A stretch of 64,000 bases of DNA from Paragonimus skrjabini miyazakii. Lineage: Eukaryota; Platyhelminthes; Trematoda; Plagiorchiida; Troglotrematidae. Shown piece by piece: positions 32,903 through 45,155 of this stretch. Position numbers and translations under genes: made by a program. Numbering within the stretch: position 1 is the first letter of the stretch; every line of letters begins with the position of its first letter. The stretch covers positions 113,625 through 177,624 of the forward strand of contig JTDE01000438.1 of the NCBI GenBank assembly GCA_014338405.1, read 5' to 3'. A model generated the notes under the pieces. The model saw only the letters and a program-made list of their open reading frames with translations. It was not told the DNA's origin and searched no databases.

Positions 32903-34259
32903 CCAGTCGAGGGCAGTGAGGTGTAGGATTCTATCCTCAGCTGAAGCTATTGGAATTCGCCTGTACAACCCACCCCTTTTCACCTAGAAACGTTTTGTTC
33001 AGGCGTTGGATCTGCCGTGCGCAAACCCACACCCTGTTAGCCTGTCAAGACCCACGGTTCAAGTGGGTACTTGATTGCAGCGTGACATTGAACTGATTGA
33101 CCTGATTAACCACCCGTTCCCCATTTACCCCCCTTAATGATTCCTCTGTAAAATTCGTGATATAAATGTGATGTATTTAGCCTGATGATGAATAACTGAA
33201 AACGAGGTTGTTCGCAACATAGTATTTTTCATGACGTTAAGATGTACCAACTATAAGAGAAGTTAATGGTAACAAAAATAAATGACAGTGGGAAAAATTG
33301 AAACCTTGTTTGCAAAAGGCTCATGAAAGCTGGTTCAAAGTGTAGTATTGGACCAACGCAGTTCAGTACTTCTTATAGATTGATCCGTTAACGTTGGGTG
33401 TAGTGGACCACGTATCTCTACATTATCAAATCTTTAATGAGGGTCGTTCACGTTCAGAATGAATTTTCGCTGTGTGTGCTGAACTACAAGCTGCCTAACA
33501 TACTCGTTAAGGATATAGAATTATAAATTGAGACGAAAAATGGAACCACACAGAAATTTATTTGCACCTCGAGTTGAAAATCTCGTACACAAAGAAACAA
33601 TCCTAACAGAATACATTTTGTGAGAATTTACCTGTGTCCTCCAGCGTTTGTAATATTTGAAAATAATGTTTCACAACGGGAATATGTAAATTGTTGACGG
33701 ATAGGATAGAGACTGAGTGCAATCCATCTGGTCAACTGAGTTGTCCATGCGCAGAAGTAATCTTAACAGGACACCACGCATATGTTTTCGAGGAAACTCT
33801 TGACTGTGATGTACAGATTTCAATCGGATTTACTCTTCTCTGGTGACACTTTCAGCAGTACTGAGGTATGAGTTGGAGCTTGGTACACACTTTTTTCTGT
33901 ATCAATGAACTGTTATCAGTGACAGCGTCAGCATAAAACCTTCATACGCCAGCGAATATAATCACCACTTCGAATTCTATGTCGCCCTGTTTTTAGAACT
34001 CTGCACCGTAAACAGAAACTTGTCTCTCTGTAACTAGGGTCCTCTTTAGGGAGGCATTCTGAATAGCAACCCAGGAGGTAGAGTGTTCTTTTGCGCCAAC
34101 GGAAGCTGAATTGTTTACTGGTTACCTGCCTATTCCAGACAATCCATAAAAATCCACATCAATCCCATTTTATTCAAATAAGACAGAGACCCTTCAGGGC
34201 TACGTGCGAGACAAATTTCCACTGAATTGCTTGAACTCTATGCAGCTCATAAACGAAAA
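32903..34259. other. No supported gene
   Basis: Nothing recognised. Confidence 0.4.
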
Positions 34260-34262
34260 TCC

Positions 34263-34640
34263 ATTTCTGTCGCTGGTTCGAATCCAGCCGAAGTCCAGAT
34301 TTTTCGCAAATGGATCTCTTCTAAGTTATCACATCTGCCAAACTACTTATCAGTAATTGATTGTCAATGCTCATCGGTGGCGTTGGTGGATTCCAGCGTG
34401 AACTGATCGATAAATCCTGCTTGGGCAGTCAATCGGCTGGATCATTTGGTGGATTCCATATGACACATTTGGTTGGGTGGGTAACTAGGTCCAAATGTGA
34501 AATTTCTGAGCTTCCGGCGTGGCTTCGTAGCTCATCTGGTAGAGCGCTTGCCGCTTTTGGGTATGGTGTTTCTGTCGCTGGTTCGAATCCAGCCGAAGTC
34601 CAGATTTTTAGCAAATGGATCTCTTCTAGAAAATCCATTA
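34263..34640 (+). repeat. tRNA-derived repeat family 1, tandem pair (tail plus full unit)
   Basis: 34263-34350 is the end of one unit (TTTCTGTCGCTGGTTCGAAT, then GCAAATGGATCTCTTCTAAG). It runs directly into a full unit that ends with the same end sequence at 34568-34630, so the period is about 305 bp. The tRNA-like part at 34525-34604 has a GGCTTCG/CGAAGTC acceptor stem, A box TAGCTCATCTGGTAGAGC, a GCCGCTTTTGGG loop region with possible TTT anticodon, and T arm GCTGG-TTCGAAT-CCAGC. The variable part is too long for a functional tRNA. The body carries GGCGTTGGTGGATTCCAGCG (34380) and ATCATTTGGTGGATTCCATA (34441). Confidence 0.8.
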
Positions 34641-34896
34641 GTCTGTAAACGCAAAATGTTGCTCAGCTTCAAGGTGTTCACTCAATCGTCCTTGTGGACC
34701 TTAGGTATGCGTCTCCACTGAACAGACGAATGTTGGTACTGTTCCTGATCAATTTTTTTATAATTAGCAAACCACAAAATACTGCTGAGAATCATCCCGA
34801 GTGCACAGTTCTTAAAGAGAAGAGTTGCATTTTCTCCTACTGTTCCACACGGCAGTCTGCAAACTGTCCAATATCTGGAATGTATTTACAAGAAAT
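34641..34896. other. No supported gene
   Basis: Nothing recognised. Confidence 0.4.
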
Positions 34897-35512
34897 CTTG
34901 TAGTGGTAGAAAATGAGTTACTGAATAACCCAAGTAAATGCAGGTTATCAGTGACAACAAAATGAACGACTGCGACAGGTGCGACGATGCTCGTTGTATG
35001 ATGAAACTAAAACATTTGGTGAAAAATCCATGTTGTATCGTCAGGCGACTGCGTAAACAGATGGAAGACCACACCGATGTGCACAAATTTCGTATTGTGT
35101 TACATGGTGTCTTTGATCAGTGTGAACAACATGCAAGTGTGATGCGGAGGCGTCATCGTCCAAAAGTGAAGCGTCGTTAGTTAACAGAAATAAAAACTTT
35201 ACGATTTCCTGCTGTGTATCAGTGCATGGTCCGTCGTACAGCAAGCATCGTCACAGCTTCGCTCGCACTTCAGCGGTCCATGGTAACTTTGCAATATCCT
35301 TACTTCCTGAACACTGGTAATTTAGAATATTGTGGTGGTCATCCCGAGTACCTGTGAGCACCTTCTGTGAGTCAAATTCTTTGATTACTGTAACTTCTTT
35401 GAACTCCGCAACTTTTCTGTTGCAGTCCTTCATTTTGTTGTCACTGACAACCTAGTGAGATAGACTGGTATTTACTTGGGCTATTCAGTAGCTTGGTCTT
35501 GATCACTACAGT
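34897..35512. repeat. Imperfect inverted (fold-back) repeat
   Basis: 34897-34977 pairs with the reverse complement of 35414-35512; shared strings are ACTGAATA[A/G]CCCAAGTAAAT and TCAGTGACAACAAAATGAA with GACTGC. The match resumes at 34978-35000 (GTGCGACGATGCTCGTTGTA) against 35232-35254 after about 160 bp present only in the right arm. Minus-strand ORFs 35251-35433 and 35041-35244 lie in one frame separated by a single TGA. A plus-strand ORF at 34938-35180 starts in the left arm with the same SDNKM.DC string. I recognise no protein family in any of them. It may be a degenerate fold-back element or an inverted duplication of a short coding piece. Confidence 0.55.
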
Positions 35513-38500
35513 CTGTCTGTTCAGGAACTGACATCATTGCATACTTTTTAGTAAATCTCAACCGCGAATTTTTCCGTCGTTACACGCTTTTGATTGAAGC
35601 GAGTTAATGAAACGTTCACATCTTGTAATTTATGTTTTCTTCCGTTGTCGAAGATCTGAGAAACGTGAATGTGATTTATGTCAATCATCATTTATGTGTG
35701 TTACATGCCACCTCTTACGGGTTCATTAATTCGATCAATCAATCAAGTACGTACGTTGTTGGTGAATTTGCCGCATCCGTTTATCGATTAACCTATTCTG
35801 AATCGGTGCAAAGTTGATACATTTTGTCAGATGAAAAAATGTTTATTGTTGCTGTTTTAATATACTGAATCAATGTTACAACTACAAATGTGGAGCGACT
35901 GCTTATTTTGGCGTAATCTGCCAAGTGAAAACGAAGGGAGTCTGAAAGAATTCGCGAAATAACTCAAACAAGTTTGCATCAAAATAGATCGAAAGATGTT
36001 CGAAATAACGTAAAACGCAATGATCGTCTACATGGTGAGAGATTCGTTTAGAGTAGTGGGGTTAAAGTGAAGAGTGGTCAGAAATAGACACCAATTTAAG
36101 TGATCTGCCGAAATGACTGGATGTCAGAAAGTAACAAACTGAAATGACACCATATTTGTAATCTGATTCCACATTATATTTTACATGAAGATACTGTTCA
36201 GCTTACTAAACAAACGAAAAAAGCGGATCAGAAAAAATGACTGCTAATAGTTGAAACATCAGGGTAAATTGAGTATAAATACTACTAGGCCGAGTAGAGT
36301 GTGGACTAGTCCAAATTACTTACAGTAGACTAATATACTCCACAGAATACACGCTGAATTGTACTTTCATGGGTCACCTAATGAAGTGATCTCATCGATT
36401 CTGTCACGGCCATATCGTAAGTTAATATTAAAACTTCACAAACAATGGCAATCTCGGTGAATCATGTTTGGCTCACTGGTGCATCCGACTTTCATGCCTG
36501 AATGGTCTTCCTTCGAGTATCATGGCATACAAGTTTAAACCACGTTACATGTTAAAGGCTTTCGTTACCTTTTCGATCCATACGGCAGCTTATCGTTTGT
36601 AGTATTCATCAGTTTGCTTAAAACTTGATAAGTCGCCCGTTCTTTGGTCAACAAATATGTTATTAAAAGACCTACCGTCTGTATTCCGTAGCTTATTACT
36701 GAAACTGTACACCGGTACAATCTGCTCTTTTATTGTTAATTTCATGTAAACTGTGCAAAAAGATGCATCCCAACTCGCTTCAAACAAGAAAATGCTTTTA
36801 GCCCAATGTTCCATGGACGAATATGAACTACAGATTCAGCGCCTACACAAAATTCTTGGTCATCGGTTTCCGGTTACAAACATCATAAACGCAATAGTGG
36901 CAAATCGTCAATTGACTCCGTTCGATTGGCTTATGCCCCTCGGAACAACAACTAACGAAAATACTATGTGCTACAGACAGTTGTCTGCGTAATGACCTCA
37001 TGTCACACTCAAGCATCTGTATGGCTAGCTGCTACTAACGTTTGCAGTCGTTCATTTCCAACAAACTGGTAGATGAAGTTGCACAATAACTTGATTCGTG
37101 ATTACATTACCCTTTTAATTGTCCTAGTGTTGCTATACTCAAACTGCTTAAATCTTTAAATGTGATTTTGAAGTTGTGTGTTTTCAGATGTTGAAATTAA
37201 CAGATCACAACAACACACGCGCATCGTAAATTGACAGCAAGACAGACGAGCACCACCGAGAAGACGAAAACTCTGTAACCACAAGATGAAGGCGTACAAC
37301 AGGGTAAGGAAAGTCTGTATCCTCAGAAGGGAAAACCAAGCACAGAGCAACTTTCTTTACTGAACTCGGAACCAGCATTTCTTCCAGAATCATCGCCATC
37401 TGTAAATTGCCTGTAGAACAGGCAAAGGAGAGGTTGTTCAGATTATGCGGGCAAACAAAGAATATTTATAGTTTCAAGCTTGTTACGTCACAATTCTTTA
37501 CCTTTCATATTTCTACAGTCCCTGGGGCATTCAGCAACATTAGTCCCACAAAAATATTAAGTCATCTATAGGAACACGTCAAAGGTCACAGTAGGTTACA
37601 AAACAATTCTTTGCGAGCTTTATTAACCGCGAAGGATTATTACGACAGGTCTAAGGTTACACAGAACATGGTGATATCAAACGTAGCAAACGAGCTTGTC
37701 AAACTTTAATCTTGTCAAACAGTGGAAGTCTATCCACGATGACACATGTGTCTTATGATAAGCGGGAATAACTGTGAACGCATTCTTATATGGAGGACCC
37801 CGTGAGAGCAACACAAAAGTAGGGCTGACAGGGCTAGAATGTAAGTGGTTCGATGCAAAACGCTGAGCGTTCGAAACTATCCTTCATTGGATAACACATC
37901 GCAATCAAAATATGCTCATAACGTTTTTATACAACAAATGCTTTTTTAATACTGTCATGTAAACACGAGGCAGTTGATTCGAAAATGTTATTGTCTACAA
38001 TCAATTAAGGCACGTAAATTGATAACTGCCACTTGTCTTGCAGCGATCCACAAAATCTGAAACAGTTTATTTGCAAACTTCCAAAATGCACTTCACCATC
38101 TTCTATTTACTCTGAACATTTACACTATGAAGGATATTACTCGTTTGAATAAACATGACACTGTCACAAACAAATGGAAGTGGTAACACCAGTTCATAAC
38201 AAAGCACCTCCAGTAAGTGTGAATCAGTCACGAAGTGTATACTACTCAATAAGCAATCTTAATACAAACAAAACTCTATTTTATGGTGTACGTGTCAGTT
38301 ACCAACATGTCACGTCAGGTGACTTGCTAACGGAAAGGAATGAAGTAAGATACCTGTGCCTCAATACTGCACAGCTCCGTATCGTCTACTAGTCCACTCA
38401 TTGAGTGAATTTTTGTAGAAGCATATCCCTAAATTACTTGCACCAAAGTGATTTGTGATAGCCTTACCTTATTGTTTGTCATTTACATGCACTCTTACTT

Positions 38501-38993
38501 TGTAAAGACATGACTCGACCCCATAAGGCGACTCAAAGTTTCTATCTCAGCGTAAAACAGAACTTTCATCGAGTAATTTTCACAGTCAGTTAGAAAAATC
38601 TACCCATTTTAAAGAGTACATTTAAAAGCAGTTCAAATTCTTGTTTTCTTTTCTAAACTGAGTCTGAAAAGTCCAAAGTTATGGTTGATCGAATATTCGC
38701 AATTCTTATACCAACAATATTTTCAAATGCATATTTGCTAACTAGCGAAGAAATGCAGTGTACCGGTCGATCATGCGTGTACGGTATTAATGAATTAATC
38801 GAAAGATATAGTCAAGACTGTATTCAACTTCCATTTAGCCACTTAACCACTTAGACTGTCTGGGGCGGATTTGTTCGTCACAATTGAAAACATGCGTTTT
38901 TCGTCGTTACCACAAGCAACTTGCTCTGCAATTTTCTTGATGCTTTCCTCAATTAAAAGATTTCAAGTGATGAGTCAGTCGTGTTTACTGTAA
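35513..38993. other. No supported gene
   Basis: ORFs at 36590-36814 (minus) and 36753-36992 (plus) overlap. The minus one has a faint RNase-H-like FEASWDAS...VYSFSNKL string that I do not accept as evidence. Nothing else. Confidence 0.35.
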
Positions 38994-39185
38994 AGTCGAT
39001 GGTGTAATGGTCAATGCGGTTGACTTGGGAAAGCGTGAACGCAGTTCAAGTCAAAAAAATGCACTACTGATGCGCTTTAATGAGAACGAAACGCACGTAC
39101 GGTGTATGATATTTGGAACAACTGATTAGAAAATCGGTGGGAATGTGGTAGTTGATGACAGTTGCGAGCGTCATTCAACTCATAT
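38994..39185 (+). repeat. tRNA-derived repeat family 2, decayed copy
   Basis: A-box-like GATGGTGTAATGGTCAATGC at 38999, B-box-like CGCAGTTCAAGTC at 39042-39054, GAGAACGAAAC at 39081, and the 3' block GTGGGAATGTGGTAGTTGAT and ATTCAACTCATA. Weaker pieces of the same 3' block may lie at 40315-40375 and 42215-42290. Confidence 0.6.
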
Positions 39186-42100
39186 CACTGATTGTTTAAT
39201 TGTGGTTATCATATTGGACCACCCTACTGGCCAAACACTGAAACATTAGTTGTAGTTATCGAAGTAGGCTTCTAATGATAGTGCCCCGATCCTTTATCTT
39301 ATAAACAACGCAACAATGAAACTTAAGGTTACTTGGAGACTGAATTTTGTAAGTTTTTTCCTGACTCCTTGGATTCACTGAGTTTGATTTAAAAAATTGT
39401 TTTCCAAACACGTTTTCTTCACAAAACGCCGAAACAGTAACGAGGCGTTACTTATAATTTCACTTCGCAGCTTATTAACGTGGTCCAAGCAAAATGTTGT
39501 TTAGCAGAGCAAGTTGGATATACACCGAGGTTAACGTGATAGGATAACGGGAGTTTCTAACCAGAAAGTCATTGCCTATCAGATATACATCATGAAACCT
39601 CCTGACATAGTCTGACAAACAAAAAGTTTTCCCCAAGTTACCATTCAGATGGAATATCATTACATAGATTAAATGTGTTACATGCTTCAAACCTTCTTCA
39701 GTCCGCAAAATATCGTGGTGTTATATAAAAATCCACTACCTATTCTTATCGCATAGGTTATAACTTTCGTTTGCAGCAAAACTTAACGCAGCACGACAAA
39801 TCAGTTTTCATTTCGATGGACAGTTGAGCACTTCCCTAAATAAATGATGTAATCTTTGACGAGAACAGCCAGTTAGACGAACAGCTGGTAAAGAAACACG
39901 TAATAGTCATTTGTAAATCTTTTAAGTGGTAGCATAGACCACATCAACTATTATTTTATGGCAACTTCGAGACCTCCGAAATCACCGAAGCCTGACCAGA
40001 CAAGTAAAGAATATCAGTGGTATCTGCCTAAAAGACAATACTTCAGATTATTAATTTATCTTCGTCTTGAACCCTAGGTTCCACTTTCAGGGTATAGAGT
40101 TATTGTTGCTAAATAATACGATAATTCAGATAACCTTTTAGTAGGTAGCCGACGAGATGAAGTTTGAATAATCAGTAATAATTTCTCACTGCCACAGCAG
40201 TGAGTTGAATACAGGGAACCCAGAGCTGTAATTCGTTCTAGCCAACCAATTAATGTCCCCCTAGGTTAATTGTAGTCAGGTCTTTTATCCGCATCGGAAA
40301 ACCCTAATCATAATGCTGTCGACTAGGGAAATTGGGGCGATAGCTGTAATTGTGCTTGAGACGACTAGGCTACATCAGCTCTGATCTTAGGATTAATGAT
40401 GGAGTTGGCAGTGCGCATTGATAGTTCGGATATCTGGTTATTCGCAGAACTTGACAATCGGATTAAAAAGGTTGTCACTAAACTTTTGAGCGGTCAAAAA
40501 CTTACACACAAACACCTAAGGACTAATGGTTTCCTCTTGTTTAGTGGTGAAGCGTTTGTTACCTAAATGACTGGCTCGATGAACAACTGAATACTTACAC
40601 TTACGTATCAAATATCGCTGCGGTTGTATTACCAAAACGCTTGTTAAATCTATTGGCAGCAGAGAAATTGTTAGTTTATTTGGAGCTAACGTAAGTGAGT
40701 TCTCCAGTCACTTTGACCACATCTTCACTATTGCAAATATTGGCTGTAACCTTGATAAACCGACTTATGTTGTTCACCTTCTTCAGACTGATGGACGGAC
40801 GAAATTGTATGAATACAAATATTAGGTTATCGCTAACTCTCTGAGATGCTCTCCATAAATGTCATCAGTGTACTGTAAGCTGCGAACACAACATTTCAAA
40901 CTATGTCTCATTGCGCCTGTTTTTTATACTTTCTTAATGGTGAACACCTTCCTACAAGTTATAGTGTAATGGTCTACCCCGTTATCACAGTATCTGGAAG
41001 CGTTAACAGTATTAGTGAGAAATATATTATCAGAGGAATTCAACAATGTTTAACAACATCGTTGCCTGAGAAACGTTCATTATAGCCAGCGCTGATATTC
41101 GTGTCCTTACGGCTGTTCCCGATCAGATTTCGATACACGTTAGATCTTGACATAAAATACAGCAGAGTCTTGCTGGCGGGATCAAATACCGTTAGAATTC
41201 TGATGGAGAAACTTTAGAGCTAGTACTAGTTTGTCCAGATATTTATAGGAAACATTTTGCTTGTATTTACTGAGCTACTGACTCGGAATCTGCGTTGTGA
41301 TTGTGGGTATATGCAGCTAATGAGTAAATGAATTATGACATGGTGAATACTTTGTCGGCATCACCTAGCAGGGATGTCTTTCGGTAGCTGTTGCGTGCCG
41401 GTCGCAAATGTCGTGTTCCAGTGCCAACGGAAAAGCATAGACGACAGCGGTTTACACAGGTACAGAACTCGTCGGGTACTCTCTGCGTAAATGCAGTTCT
41501 AAAAGGATCATCCTCCATGATACTGCATGTGTTATAAATCGTTCTGGCTTCTGCTTGCATTAAACATCCAAACGATTTTGATAGTATCTGTTCAACAATG
41601 CAGTTTTAAAGTGTACAACCTGTTCTTATGTTATGATGTTCGACGACTAGATCTCAAATTTGCTAAACCGGACTTTCATGAGATTGGATTTGTAGACACT
41701 GAGCGCGAAATTAGAAAACTGGAGATAATGATCACTCTAGGTGGCTCTGTAGAAATGAACTGCTTCAATGTACAATCCTGATATAACATAGAGAAAATAT
41801 CTAAAGAAGCTATCAGTTTTAACTTCAGTTTGACAAATATATTTTAAGATGAAAAAAATGAAATAAATTGAAATGATGAAAGTCAAAACTATAATGGGGT
41901 AATGTTTTGTTAAGGATTCCACTTTTTTCCGTCCGCAACCGCCTTCGTCCTCGAAAAAACCGATTGAACTAATCAGAATGAGCGGAACTCTCCAGAACGG
42001 TCGAGAGGTAACCTTGGTTACATTTCTTACTGTCCGGCCTTTATTCCGTTATGCTCATTGGTGGATTATTGACCCCAGCTATTTTTTTCCGTTACTGTCC

Positions 42101-43425
42101 TTCCATTTTCTCATTCGAGGGCGTTTTTAGGTCACTAAGCGCCATATAAATACCTTGTAATTTTTGCCTTGTCATACACGTTTTGGGGGCGGAACAAAGC
42201 TGCTTTATGCACGCGTCTTTTGGTTTATCTTGGGAGAAAATCATGGGGCAGTTGTGATATTTTAGGGCCTGTGATGTTCCGGGCTAATTAGTATAAGGAG
42301 CAGAGTTCAATTTCTGTCAAGCATACTTTATATCGGAGACGAACCAGCTTATCATTTCGGGGGTTTACAGCCTGCTTTAAAATTGTTATCTGAACACTTC
42401 TAGGGGAACTGTCTTTCGTTCATTCTAAGAAAAAGTCTGTTAAGACGGCATTCTCTGGCCAAACCCTTTAACCCTTCCGAGTGTTTCCTTCGTCATTGAA
42501 CCGAACGTTTATAAGGGAAATGACGATTGCGAAGTAACCAAAGAAAGTAGACATAGAAACATGCTGAGAGGATACAGCATCACATCGGAAATCCCAAGTC
42601 TAAGGTTACGTATTAAATGAGGATTTAATATCAGCAGGCTACATTGTCTTTGACTTACGAAAAAGTCGACTTAGAAGAATGCTATTTCAAGTGTGTTGTG
42701 CACCACATAATATCAGTCTGTCCAGCAGGCCACTGGGTAGACTTGTTTCAGGTCAATTTGCTTTTCAACTGTGAGTTAATGGAACGTCCGAATTACGAAA
42801 TTACAATACAGAATTATAAATAACAACCACCTTTGTTGATAAAGCTAGTAAATATTCTTCTCTCTGAAATTTATGACTCTTGTGTACTAATCAATTTTCA
42901 TTGATTTCCCACGGTCCGTACCACGTGTACTGACCGGAACGACTTGATTCTGATGTACACACTATTAGTCTCAAATGAATAACATTTCCTGTACACGCGT
43001 TAAACCACTAGATGTGGCTATTCCTTAAAAACAACGGTTAACTGAATGAGACCGACATTGTTGCTAACTCCCACAAGATACTTGTTTATTCGAAGGTTGG
43101 GAGGTAACGGTTTTTGACAGTCTGTGATTCGAAGTTAGCAAACGCAAAGAAAGAGGAAACTTCTAGTGTTCAGCCCTAATGTTCACAACAGAGCAGCTTC
43201 CGCCAAAATAGGTTATTCGAGAGAACTAATGAAAATTCTAGGTAATAGGTCTCACAACTTCTTCTGTTATGAGTCGATGGCCAAAAGCAGCGAAAGACGC
43301 ACATTTGTAAGCAAAACGGAATTTTACAAATGAAGTAGTCGGTATCTCTTAATCTTTTTCGCAAGTTCTTCTTCTGAAGTTAGACAGCTTGCTTAGAAGC
43401 CCTGTCATCTTTACCACAAATTAGA
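39186..43425. other. No supported gene
   Basis: Apart from the weak family-2 scraps at 40315-40375 and 42215-42290, only short ORFs (39475-39708, 41333-41560, 41527-41781) without motifs. Confidence 0.35.
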
Positions 43426-43878
43426 ATGTTATATAAGTTCGAATATACGAAACTGTTCAAAAATAAATTTAATGTGTCCACCACATTTCATTATTTACAG
43501 CTATGTGTACATATACGGCTTGTTAAAAGGAGTCAGTGTATTGACTACTCAACACTGGCTAGTGCTTATCAACCTAACAATCCAGAAAATACTGTAAGGT
43601 TTATAGACTGTATATCTGATATTACATTATTACGTTTAATACGGTTAATAAAAGAACCGCCAAAGTTATATGATTGCCTACTTGAGGTATATGTTATAAC
43701 TTTAATCAAGCAAAGTCTGATGAAGTACTCTGTCATTCATTTTAATGCAAACGTTTTAATCAATGAACTTCTTGAAACTATTCTCCTCAAAAGTATTGTT
43801 AATTATTTCGTACAAACTAGACATTTATGCGCGATCGATTACAGTATCCACTTCTTACATTCACATAATCGATTGTGA
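43426..43878 (+). CDS. Unassigned 150-codon ORF, possible exon inside
   Basis: Leu/Ile-rich ORF in AT-rich sequence. No family recognised; no signal peptide or clear membrane segment. Within it, TTCATTATTTACAG (43487-43500) is a good acceptor and ACT-GTAAGG (about 43597) a good donor. They would define a 97-nt exon encoding VHIRLVKRSQCIDY and YQPNNPENT. The whole ORF being real and the exon being real are alternatives; chance is a third. Confidence 0.2.
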   Translation: MLYKFEYTKLFKNKFNVSTTFHYLQLCVHIRLVKRSQCIDYSTLASAYQPNNPENTVRFIDCISDITLLRLIRLIKEPPKLYDCLLEVYVITLIKQSLMKYSVIHFNANVLINELLETILLKSIVNYFVQTRHLCAIDYSIHFLHSHNRL

Positions 43879-44659
43879 TCATACAAAACCCAGTATTGAA
43901 TAAAGTCTGTGATCTTTCCATTAGTGCTCACTACTGAACACTCGTCCTCTGAGCCGTCTAATTTCATTTGTTTATCAATTCATTGAGAATATGCGGGAAT
44001 ATCATGTATGTGTTCATTTAATATTATAGACCCACTTGTCAGAAATATATTCTCGAGTGCACTTAATGCATGCTGTGAATTCTTTCATCTCATTACTCTC
44101 ATATGAACATCGCAGGCTCGAACGTTTGTTTTTATCAAGTGACTATACGCTTTTATTCCCTTGAATTGAGTGTGATTCAACATACTCAACCGTAATCAAT
44201 CCATAATAATTCTGAACGCCATAATATCATTTTTTTCAAAATTGAGCTTTACAATTTTTCATCATTCTTAACCTGCTTCTTTGAATCCACACCAACTGTT
44301 GTCTGCGGAATAACTATACACGCTACCATCATGTAACACAAAATGAACTCACCACGCTAACTGCTTTCGTACACTCGGCCTTCCGATAACTATTTACAGT
44401 AAACACCAAACACTGGTGATTATTTCTTCTTTGTGTACATCAGTGGACAACGATTTGATTATCTACGCCGGATTGTTTGACATATGAGTTAATGGAAAAC
44501 AGAAATTGTCCCAAGTGAAGATCTTCTAAGGAAGGTTTCAAAACCGCAAGTTATCCATCCCATCCATTCCGTATAATTTCCATATCCCGTAAATATTGCA
44601 ATTTATATTTATTTTACGACATACAGCTGGTGTAAAACATTTGCTTTTTTCTTCAATCT
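43879..44659. other. No supported gene
   Basis: AT-rich; nothing recognised. Confidence 0.4.
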
Positions 44660-44689
44660 TTTTTCTCAGATAAGTAAACCACCCGAAAT

Positions 44690-45140
44690 TGTGAACATCA
44701 GCCGCAACGGTCGTACATGAGTTTATGTTCAACATGTCATAACTCAAAAACAAACTTCCAAGTTCTACAACCAACCGTTGTATGTACTTATGTGTTTGCT
44801 CGTGTCGACCATCATACATGATCGTACTACAAGGCAATTGTCTGATTGAGTGCGTGAACACTATCCTGTGTGATTGAATAGTGGTGTGGTTAAAACGGTT
44901 TCGGGCGTGAGTGCTTCTAATCTGGCGGACTCTAATAATCCTATCAGTAAAAGAGTTGCACTTCAAATTGTCCACCGACCGATAAGAAACCGACCAAAAA
45001 TGGCAAGATTCCCAATGTTGACTGTTGCTGAGGCCATTAGTATCGGATTGTGCAGCCCTAACCTCTGCACTCACATGAAGATCGTGCGGACACTTAGTCT
45101 CTCCTGGCCTACAACTAATCGACCTCACAGTTCAAAACAA
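44690..45140 (+). pseudogene. Penelope-like element GIY-YIG endonuclease relic
   Basis: Plus strand, in pieces. LKNKLPSSTTNRC and CVCSCRPSYM (44791-44820) are the lead-in and first half of the endonuclease core. A one-base shift at about 44820 brings in DRTTRQLSD-VREHYPV-LNSG (44820-44880), which is the GRTxRxLxxRVxEHxPxWL block with stops at two positions. The 44874-45155 frame then gives SASNLADSNNP, LTVAEAISIGLCSPNLC and TLSLSWPT, the conserved C-terminal end of PLE proteins (AEAIxI...PxLC...LSLPW). No RT is attached. It is a different family from the PLE at 8.4-9.7 kb and resembles the relics in the inverted arms. The 196-codon minus-strand ORF across it is antisense noise. Confidence 0.8.
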
Positions 45141-45155
45141 CTTTTACGCAAGTGA

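Noticed and set aside
34525..34604. Functional tRNA gene
   Set aside because: A and B boxes, acceptor and T arm fit, but the stretch between D and T arms is about 9 nt too long, the anticodon stem is poor, and the same sequence recurs as part of a repeat unit.
36590..36814. RNase-H-like string on the minus strand (FEASWDAS...SFSNKL)
   Set aside because: No neighbouring RT or integrase, the catalytic Asp position is Glu, and the match is too short.
44538..45128. 196-codon minus-strand ORF, the longest unassigned one
   Set aside because: It lies antisense to a PLE endonuclease relic whose conserved blocks are on the plus strand; no motif on the minus strand.
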